Part shown: one piece after another, positions 55,595 through 64,000 of the stretch | Numbering within the stretch: the first letter of the stretch is position 1 | Layout: each line of letters opens with the position of its first letter | NCBI GenBank assembly: GCA_011316305.1 | Contig: SAUG01000002.1 | Coordinates: 62,001-126,000 of the forward strand | DNA: 64,000 nucleotides | Direction of reading: 5' to 3' | Source of the DNA: Rusavskia elegans | Lineage: Eukaryota; Ascomycota; Lecanoromycetes; Teloschistales; Teloschistaceae | The notes under the pieces: generated by a model | What the model saw: the letters and a program-made list of their open reading frames with translations, nothing else | Told to the model about the DNA's origin: nothing | The model's database searches: none | Program-made: the position numbers and the translations under genes

Positions 55595-56075
55595 GATTAG
55601 CCGTCGAATCGAATTTCGAATTCGAATTAAAAAAACCGATCCGATTTAAATCGGTTCCGATTTTTCTAAATATCGAATTAATTCGGTTCCGGACTAAATT
55701 CGAATTTCCGGATTCGATCCGTTAAAACCGTTAAAATCTAGTATAAAAATATAATTCGAGTATGAAAATAATATCTATTTATCTAAAATGAATCTAATTA
55801 ATTAACTATATTAGCTAAAAAGATTCTATTTAAAGTAAAAAGATTATCTAAATATATTATTATTATATATATTTATTTAATCCATTAATTATAGTATTAT
55901 ATTATATATAGCAGATTTAGCGGATTAGATCGAATTTCTATCGGTTTCTATTTTATAATTCGAATTAACTTTCGGTTTTAATTTTAGAAACCGATCTATA
56001 TCGTTTAATAGATCGAGTCGAATCGATTTACTAAAACTCGAGTCGGATTTTCGAAATACCGACGAAAATCTATAT
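55595..56075. repeat. Clusters of TCGGTTY / CGAATTCGAA-type motifs
   Basis: Two clusters (about 55,595-55,740 and 55,920-56,075) repeat short blocks such as CCGATCCGATTTAAATCGG, ATTCGGTTCCGG, ATCGGTTTC and AAACCGATC in both orientations. Such motif arrays are reminiscent of subterminal repeats of hAT-like DNA transposons. The assignment is a guess. Confidence 0.4.
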
Positions 56076-57818
56076 CGAAATAGCCAATCTATAGAAAATT
56101 ACTTTAATAAATTCTATATACTATAAACGATAAAAAATAAAAAAAATACTATAACCGTCTTTTATATATATAATTGAATCTATATTTTTAGCATTTTATA
56201 AATTGTCTAAAATAAAAATAATATTAAAATTCTAAAAATTTATAAAGAACTTTTCCGCGTATATAAAATTAAAATCGTTAATAGCCGATTTTATATATCA
56301 CGTACGTAAAAATTAGTGGAATAAACTAATAGTATTATAAAAAAACAGAAATATATTATAGAAACGAACGTATAACTATAATAAATAGATTTCTAGTTTA
56401 AAAGTAAAACTTTTTCCTTTTTTTTAATATCTATTTCTTTTATTTCTTAACGCTATTATATAAAACGTCGCGTTCTAGATAGATTTTATCTAAAACCGCG
56501 CTATAAACAATATTCTATATATTAATAAACTAAAACGCTCGCTAAATTATTACTATATATCTATTTTTTAATATATATTTTTTAATATTAAAATTTGAAA
56601 ATTGGATTCTATTAAAGAAAAACGTAATTTTCGCGCTAATATTATAGTTTAGATAAATAATAAATTTGTAGATAATATTATATCTTCGCCGGTTTATAAT
56701 TTTTTAGTAGAGAGTTTTTCTAATTAATAAAACTCCCGCGATAGTAATAGTAGAAAAGAGACCGCTGTTAGATAGATGTATTTCTAGAGTAGTATACGAT
56801 TATAGATCGGACGAAAGGTATATTATAGAACTAATTTATATTTTAGAAAGACTAGAGTATAGCCTAATAATAAAGAAAAAGGAAAAAACGGAAAAGAATC
56901 GAGATCCGATATACTAGCGACGTTCTAGCGATTAGACGGCGAGCTTCGTTTCTAAACGTCCTAATTATATTTTTAAAGTCTATATAACGCGTCTAATATT
57001 TTATAATTATCTTTTTTTTAGCAATATCGTTTTCGATACTATATTATATCTATCTATTAATTTACAATATTCATTAAATAAATCTATTAACTTTATAATT
57101 AATTATAAAAATAAAAAAAAATAAAAAAAAGAATTACTCTTTAGCTATTATTATAATCGACTCTCTATTATATATAATTATATTTTAGATATATAGATAT
57201 ATATTAGATTGAAGCTAAAAAAAAAGATACTACTATAAATCGAATATAGATTTTCTAATTAATAAAATACAATCGTAATTACGGCTAGAAATACTAACTA
57301 CTATATTATAGTACCGTTAAATAAAAAAATATAACGTTATTTTAGCTAATATTTTTGAAAAGATATTTTATATTTATAATTATATATAAAGCTTGTATAT
57401 CTATATATATTTAGTTTATAAATAATAATAGATAAAAGTTTTAATAAATATAATTAAATCTGAACCTAATATAAATATTTAAAGATTTTAAATAGTAAAT
57501 AAACGTTCGGAACGATATAGTTTCGATATACTAGCGATAATATAATAATATTTTATTTAATAGAAATTTTAATTTTCTATAATTTATTTATTCGAATAGT
57601 TTTTTTCTATTTATATAAAATTTTTACGTTTATATATATAGATATATCTTTTCTACTATATATCCGATATTTATACTATACGACTAGCGATGATAACGAT
57701 ATAAATCGTTTACGTTCTATTTTTAAATATTCGAAAAACTATTTTACTAATATTTACTTTAAATATAAAAAGGATATTCCTTTCTAAAAGACTTCTGTCT
57801 GGAATTATATTGAATTTT

Positions 57819-57838
57819 CATATATATATATATATATT
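57819..57838. repeat. TA microsatellite
   Basis: About ten consecutive AT units near 57,820 within the AT-rich block. Confidence 0.7.
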
Positions 57839-59746
57839 CTATCAACGTTATATATAGCAACGATTATTGTATTTTACGTATAAAGAAATTTTTACAGCCA
57901 AAAATATATTCGTCAGGCAAGGTTTATAGCGCAGTCAATTACTTCTATTTAACTATTTTCTTTTTTATTCGATTACGAATCTTCTACTAGATTTAAATAC
58001 TATATATTCCTTTTTCGACGTTATATATAATTATTAGCTTCTAATATTTCCGCTATATCTACCTGCTATACTGCGAAATAATTATCTACGTCTGTCGCCT
58101 CGGCTATATTTATCGTATAACCCGTACCTAAACGTTCTACGAAACTATTAAAGTACTTTTTAGTTTATATAACTTTAAATAGATCGCTAGTTATAAGGTC
58201 GCCTGCTAGTACGCTGGCTACTATAGCTAGAAGTTTTACCCGGTTAATTAGGCTAAAAGGAGGTAGAAAAGTCGGATAGCGCGTTTTAAAGGCGGTAAAG
58301 AAGAAATCTTTATCGAAGTAGGAATAGGTTACTCTAGCTATAATAAAATAGTCGACGACCGCGCGGGTAGATATAGTTATTATAGATAAAAGTACTACCG
58401 TCTAGTTTAGCTACGGTATAGATATTACGAGAATATATATATATATAAAGGGTTTTAGATATTATAGGATTTATATTGCTGGTAAAAGAAAAAGAAGCGA
58501 TAACTGCGAGGTATATTTATCTATAAAAATTTCTACGTTAGTTAAATTATCGGTAGAAAATTAAAATTCTATAGAACCGTTATTTACGTTATTTAAATTA
58601 GGATACAAGTTCTACTACCGTATATTTAATACTGGTATACCAACGTTTAATTTGCTTATCGAACTACTGGTTCACCGGATATCAAAGCCAAAACAAATAA
58701 CTAAATAAAAAGAATAGAAAAAATCTATCCGACTATAAAATAGTATATTTCTTTCTATTATATTAATTTAAAGTTAACTATAATAGATATTTTATTTTTT
58801 CGATTCGGCTATAAAATAAATAATAAATATTTACCAGTTTATAGTTTAAAATAAAAAAGAACTATTTTTTAATAATTATAAATTTATAGAAAAGTTCGTT
58901 TTAGATATTATAAATATTATTAAATATATTTGATTTTCTAATTTAATATTATATAATTTTACGTAGATATCTATAACTTTTAACTATTTCGCGGTAATAT
59001 TAAACTCTACTTTTAAACGCCTAGATATATATAAATACGTTAACTAAAATCTAGTTTAAAAAAATAAAATTATATAGATTAAACTAGCTATTTTAGAATA
59101 TAAACTTTATAAATATAAAATACAGCGGACTGTTATTATTTTTATCTTTTTTCTATAAAATTTCGGTTTCCTTTCGCGTTTACTATTTCTATTTATTTTT
59201 TATCGCGAGAATTCCGCTCTACCGACAATATCTAAACTTCTATCTTTTAGAATAAATACTATTAGTACTTCGGTAGTAGTATAGATATCTATTATAGTAT
59301 TCCGTTCTATTATTATATTATATCCGTCTTTCGGTTTAAAACCTTTAAATATAATTCGATAATCTTTTATACGAGATAGCTAATAACTAATATATTACTA
59401 TAGAATCGGATAATATTCTATAAATTATAATATCTTCTATTATAGAAAAATACGAATTCTATTTATTTCCGGCTAGTATTATTTATTAGATATCGGATAA
59501 TAGATTAGATAAATCTATTTCGATATATTTATCGACTTTAGAATATCCGATATCGATAATTAAACAATCTACGTCTACTATCGAGATTTTTTCGCGTAAA
59601 TCGATATTTTCTTTATTTTTCTAATTATTTCTAAAGTCGATATAACCTTCTGGTAAATCGTTGTATATATTTAATAACTATAATAATAAACAATTATATC
59701 GAAATATTTCTCTATATACTATTAAATATAAGGAAGATATATATTT

Positions 59747-60156
59747 TGTTACGTCCGCGATTCCATAGAAATTCTATGGAAGGATTGGTTAAATAAGCGA
59801 GCCTAATTATCTATAGCCGCCTATAGCCGATATAGCCGCCCTTTCTAATAGGATTTTTAGTAGACGGCTACCTATCGGCTTTTACGGCTACTCTTACTAT
59901 ATATATTACTTATTATTTCTATAGATAGTTTCTCTTATTAGTCGTTAATATAATTATTAAATATATCTCTACTATTCTTTTTATAATTACTTTATAATAA
60001 AGATACCTCGTAATATCGTAACTATACTTCTGCGGGTATATAGGATTAGTTACGATAATCTATACTAGGATTCCTTTATTATTTAGTAGCTCGGACTATA
60101 TTTATAGCTATAGCTAGGCTTAAGCGTAACGCCTTTTAATATATAAGAATATTATA
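59747..60156 (+). repeat. 5-prime LTR
   Basis: 410 bp, begins TGTTACGTCCGCG. It aligns base for base with 62685-63094 without gaps, and all differences I saw are C/T or G/A. It contains GCCGCCTATAGCCGATATAG and a promoter-like ACTATATATAT stretch. Confidence 0.9.
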
Positions 60157-60306
60157 TTTTAATAATTTATTATATTAGTCTTATTATCCTGATCTATAGA
60201 TCGAAACGATACTATTAAAGTAGTAATACTAAATATCTATAAAGGAGATAAAAGATCCTTAAAACTATAGATTATTTAGATAAGTATCTACTTTATATTA
60301 TATATA

Positions 60307-61360
60307 AACCAGTTTCCGAATAAAGTAGTTAAGATTTTATTTATAATATTATATCTAGGAAGGGCTGCCTTTAATTAGATATAGCCTCGAGTAGAAGATT
60401 ATTTCGATAACCTAGAAAGATAGAGAGAAGATAAGATATTATAGATCTTCTATACCTTCGGTAATCTTATTACGACTATAAAAGAAGCCTTTAGAAATAA
60501 TAATAAAGATAGGGTAATAGGAAAGAAACTTATAGTTCTAAAATAGTAAAAGTCGGTAGCTATCTATACTATTTAGTTTAGAACGTTAGTTTATAAAATA
60601 GACTAGGAAGACTTAATTCTAAAAGCCTACTTTTATTAAGAATTCTAGATAAAAATTAAGGAAGCTATAATAGCGATCGAAGAACTAGATTTATTAATAG
60701 ATTTTATTAAGCTTATAATAAGGATTAATACTAGGTAGTACGAAATATATTTAGATAAACAGGCATTTAATAAAATAGGACCTACTAAAAAAAAGCCTAG
60801 AAGAAACCTAATAGAGTTTAATACTACCGAGACTAAAGGATCGCGAACTAAAACTTATTATTTATACAGAAAAATAGGATATTTTAAAAAGAATTACCTA
60901 ACTAAAAAAGCGACTAAAGTAACTAAAAATTTTTTTAAAGTAATAGAAAAATTACCCTATAAATATATAATAAGAAGTTGGTTAGTCTACTATAATAATA
61001 CTTGTCCTATCTACCTATCGGATAAGGTAGAGATAGGATACTATCCTAAAAAACTAAGAAAAGCGTAGAAAAAGAGGCTAATAGTCGATTTTAAACTATA
61101 CGAAACCGAAAAACCCTTTATAGCAGCGTTTAAGATTAAAATCGGAAGTTAAATAATAATAGCTTTTATAAATAAAGAAGAAGATAATAAAATTATAAAA
61201 AGATTCTATAATAAAATTAAAGGATATCTCTATAGACGAACAATAAAAAATAATAGAATCTTCGATATCGAAATTAAGATAAAAAATAGACTAATCGGAA
61301 CGATAAATTTTATTATTATTAAAAGTTAGAAGAGTTATATTATCCTAGGAAACGAATAGA
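60307..61360 (+). pseudogene. RIP-destroyed gag-protease frame
   Basis: One frame, with no indel, can be followed for more than 1 kb, interrupted only by TAG and TAA. It reads FPNKVVKILFIILYLGRAAF and later YFDN, VYKIDW, IKEAIIAIEELDLLIDFIK and KQAFNK, the pattern of a fungal Ty3/Gypsy capsid (Retrotrans_gag). At 60856-60897 the CX2CX4HX4C zinc knuckle is recognisable with all four metal ligands turned into Tyr by G-to-A or C-to-T changes (YYLYRKIGYFKKNY). Further on, in the same frame, SYIILGNE then TAG (61333-61359) resembles the segment that follows the retropepsin active site. Confidence 0.75.
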
Positions 61361-62684
61361 AAATATCGATTTTAGAAAAACTAATAGAAAAAAGTACTAT
61401 AGATAAGAAAATAGAACTATAAATAATTTACTTACTAGTCTATAAAAACCTCTTATATAAAAAAATAGACGCCGTATTAGTAATAAATTATAACGATATT
61501 ATAGAATTAGATAAAAGTTTTAAAAAAGACAGAAAAGTTTAGAATATAAAGATTTAGAAAAAATACTACTATTTCCTTTAATAACTTATAAAAAAATATA
61601 ATAAAAGTAGAAAAATAATCTAATAGCTTTAGATAAACTATATTAGAAAAATATACTAGAGTATAGTTAAAGCTATAGATAAAATCGAATACTATAAACT
61701 AAACTAAGTAGAATAAAGTAAGAGAATACTAGACCCGGCATTTAATATATAACTAAAAAATAAAGAGTTTAATTAGTATCCGTTCTTATTATTATAGAAC
61801 GAAATAGTTACTAAAAAATAAGATTTAGTAGAGCTATTAGAGGAACCGGAAATAATTTATAATATAAATATATAAGCTTTATAAAAGCAAGGGTAAAGAA
61901 ATCTTTAACTAGATTTTTTTTAGATACCTATATTTTCTATAGGTTAAGAGAAGTTAAAATCTTTTAAAAATTAATTTAAATTATCCGAATTAAAACTAGG
62001 TACTAATTTAATAGAAGCTTTTTATACGGCTAGTATAAAACTAACGGAAAAGTAAAATACAACCGGATTATTAAATTTATTAAAACGAAATAAACGCGAT
62101 ACTTCTAAATAATAAAATTATTTTTACGCTTATCTAAAGCGCGATAATAAGTAATAAAACGCTTTTACTTACTAAAGAGCCGGCGGAGATCCGACTTTTA
62201 AATTAAACGCTTATTATAAATTTTCTTTTCGGAATTAAAGAAGGATTCGATATAATAATAAGCTTTAGAATATTTATTAAGAATACTAGTAATATTAGAA
62301 TAGAGTTTATTCTTTTTATTTTTAAGACGCTTCCCTATAAAGGTTAGCGAGATAAAAGAAATAAAAGAATAATATATAGGTAGTATTAGATATTAGAAAA
62401 TCGTATAATTTCTAAGCCTAAGTATATTTACTATAAATATTACTACTAACCTCGACTTTATATTCTTTTAAAAGATTATAGGTATATAGAAAATAAGAAA
62501 AAGGTATTATAATTCCTTTTAACTAAATATAATAAAAGGATTTTAACCGGTTTCCTCGCCGAGAATATATTATAAATATATCGAAAAGATAGAATAAAAA
62601 AAAAAAAGAAAAAAAAGGAAAATACTTTTTTTATACCCTATAGAGAGATTATACGCTAGGTAAAAAGCGATATAGAAAGGGCTA
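61361..62684 (+). other. Internal region downstream of gag-protease
   Basis: Stop-rich AT-rich DNA in all frames. I saw no YxDD reverse transcriptase motif, even allowing for RIP, and no integrase zinc finger. An A/G-rich run lies at about 62597-62627. Confidence 0.6.
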
Positions 62685-63094
62685 TATTATATCCGCGATT
62701 CTATAGAAATTCTATAGAGGGATTAGTTAAGTAAATAAACCTAATTATCTATAACCGCCTATAGCCGATATAGCCGCCTTTCCTAATAGGACTTTTAGTA
62801 GACGGCTACCTGTCGGCCTTTATAGCTACTTTTACTATATATATCGCTTATTACTCCTATAGATAGTTTCTCTCGTTAGTTATTAATATAATTATTAAAT
62901 ACGTTTTTACTATTTTCTTTATAATTACCTTATAACGAAGATACTTTATAATATTATAACCGTACCTCTACGGGTATATAGGATTAGTTATAATAATCTA
63001 TACTAGGACTCCTTTACTATTTAGTAGCTCGAACTACGTCTACGGCTGTAGCTAGGCTCGAACGTAACGCCCTCTGATATACAGGGACGTTATA
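62685..63094 (+). repeat. 3-prime LTR
   Basis: 410 bp, begins TATTATATCC, which equals the TGTTACGTCC start of the other LTR after four transitions. It ends ACAGGGACGTTATA, followed by TATTT. Confidence 0.9.
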
Positions 63095-63099
63095 TATTT

Positions 63100-64000
63100 A
63101 TTTCCGGTAGTTCTATTATAGTTTCCGTTAATTCTTCCGCGTGTAATTTCGAAGGCGCCGGAAGTATCCGGATTTTAATTTCTAGAAGTTAAAATTACCG
63201 GTATTCCGGCTTTTTAGATAGTTTTTTTACTAAAAGGTTTAACGTTATTTAATATCTTCGACTCCGTCCGTAAATTTCTATAAATCTTTTTTTTAATAAT
63301 ATTAAAGTAGATTATCTTTCCGGTACTATTTCCTCCGTCTATTATAGAAAAAAAAAGATAGCCTAGAACTAAATCGATTATATAAACGTAGATAATTAAA
63401 AACTAGAATATATAACCCGTATTATAGTAAATAAAGTCTCTAGTATTATAGGTTTTATAGAATAATTTAAAAGAATTTATTAACTATAAATCTACTTTCA
63501 AAAATATATATTATATATATATTCTGTAAACGTCTAACGTCTAAAAATATAGTTTATTTCTTTTAAATTCTACCTTTTTTTTATTATATTCTAGTTTTCG
63601 TTTTTTTATTAAAAGGTTATTTTAATTATATACTTCGATAAATTTCTAAATATTTTTAAAATCTTTTTATAATTACTAGAAATTATATTTCCTTAGCTAA
63701 CCAGTTTATTTAATTAGATATTTCGCTTTTAACTCCTCGTCTTTTTTAGATTTTATAAACCTTTTATCTAAAATAATTTTTACTTTCTATTCTCTTTTAT
63801 TATTAATAAAATCCGATAACGGATATTTTAATAATTCGCTATTTTAACGGTAATAGAACCTTTTTAATAAAGATAAATAAAAGGTATTATAGATTTTTAA
63901 TCTAATAAGAGAAATTAACTAGTAAATTTAAAAATTTTTATATTTCGAAATCCGATATAGCTTTATAAATTTAGAAATAATTTTTTTTAATTATTTAAAT
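63100..64000. other. Right flank: older RIP-mutated repeat
   Basis: Continuation of the sequence into which the LTR element inserted. No protein domain or terminal repeat was recognised; a slightly GC-richer strip lies at 63,110-63,200. Confidence 0.6.

Larger units (their letters stand above)
59747..63094 (+). mobile_element. Complete, RIP-inactivated LTR retrotransposon (Ty3/Gypsy-like, non-autonomous size)
   Basis: The element is 3,348 bp. Two LTRs of 410 bp each flank 2,528 bp of internal DNA. The 5-bp sequence TATTT lies on both sides (59742-59746 and 63095-63099), a perfect target-site duplication. The 5-prime LTR begins TGTTACGTCC and the 3-prime LTR ends GGACGTTATA, nearly inverted copies of each other. 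The internal part carries a gag-protease frame killed by stop codons. No reverse transcriptase, RNase H or integrase is recognisable and there is not room for a full set. A purine-rich tract (TAGAAAGGGC) just before the 3-prime LTR could be the polypurine tract. It is nested in older AT-rich repeats. Confidence 0.9.
54655..64000. other. AT-rich, RIP-mutated repeat block
   Basis: Composition changes abruptly at about 54,655 and stays extremely AT-rich to the window end. CA and TG dinucleotides are nearly absent, TA is very frequent and CG persists. That pattern is what RIP (C-to-T at CpA on both strands of duplicated DNA) leaves in Pezizomycotina. No gene survives. Slightly less AT-rich islands (58,050-58,680 and the LTRs) are probably younger or less mutated repeats. 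Outside the LTR element I could not assign the repeats to families. Confidence 0.9.

Noticed and set aside
61361..62684. Reverse transcriptase inside the LTR element
   Set aside because: I looked for the YxDD region and integrase HHCC with RIP-type changes allowed and saw nothing convincing; the interior is also too short.
1..64000. A Starship-type giant mobile element
   Set aside because: No tyrosine-recombinase (DUF3435) captain gene and no matching ends were seen; the DUF7924-type gene alone is not evidence.
1..64000. Secondary-metabolite gene cluster
   Set aside because: No polyketide synthase, peptide synthetase, terpene cyclase or tailoring enzyme set is recognisable.
63900..64000. 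Telomere at the right end
   Set aside because: No TTAGGG or CCCTAA repeats occur; the end is ordinary RIP-mutated DNA.
1..64000. CRISPR array or bacterial defence system
   Set aside because: Spliceosomal introns and RIP show a eukaryotic genome; the tandem repeats are diverged and coding-like, without unique regular spacers.

Overview
The window reads as nuclear DNA of a filamentous ascomycete (Pezizomycotina type). The reasons are short introns of roughly 40-160 nt with GTRNGT-like donors, CTRAC branch points and NAG acceptors, several proteins typical of this group, and a sharply bounded AT-rich block with the signature of repeat-induced point mutation (RIP). There are no operons, no ribosome-binding sites and no rRNA or tRNA that I could recognise. 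All gene models were spliced by eye, so exon edges are proposals.

Left part (1 to about 54,650) has ordinary base composition. Eight gene models hold together well. They are small unknown proteins at 555-1255, 1693-2282, 2718-3214 and 3531-4242; a 519-residue protein at 10383-12054 of the fungal family I know as DUF7924, with a PD-(D/E)XK-like core; a 276-residue unknown at 14736-15757; and a neighbouring pair at 27931-28441 and 29058-29622 that shares a promoter, first-exon and first-intron module. Two more are an 88-residue unknown at 49623-49889 and an intact 293-residue secreted protein on the minus strand at 50381-51364.

Between these genes lies much duplicated and broken gene material. 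It includes diverged tandem repeats at 4.86-5.84 kb, 7.87-8.66 kb, 34.2-35.0 kb and 37.15-37.65 kb, a pirin fragment with a repeated segment (30.2-30.7 kb), a piece of a seven-helix membrane protein (30.9 kb), two overlapping pieces of a Pub1/TIA-1-like RRM gene (31.7-32.6 kb), a frameshifted minus-strand gene (12.5-13.2 kb), and a patchwork of acidic/basic low-complexity and UBA-like fragments (39.9-47.2 kb). Decay here shows indels and nonsense changes rather than RIP. Several other stretches have coding character in more than one frame and could not be resolved without transcripts.

Right part (about 54,655-64,000) is extremely AT-rich, almost empty of CA and TG dinucleotides but still rich in CG, as expected after RIP at CpA. 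It starts with a cluster of TATCTATAGATA palindromes. Within it sits a complete LTR element (59747-63094) with two 410-bp LTRs, a perfect 5-bp target duplication, a RIP-destroyed Ty3/Gypsy-type gag-protease frame and no recognisable reverse transcriptase. The rest of the block is older, unassigned repeat wreckage. The layout suggests a subtelomeric or pericentromeric border where gene fragments accumulate next to silenced repeats; no telomere repeat is visible. I did not find a convincing new multi-gene system. The strongest unexplained signals are the shared 5-prime gene module at 27.8/28.9 kb, the frame-keeping repeats at 37.2 kb, and the RIP-killed non-autonomous retroelement.
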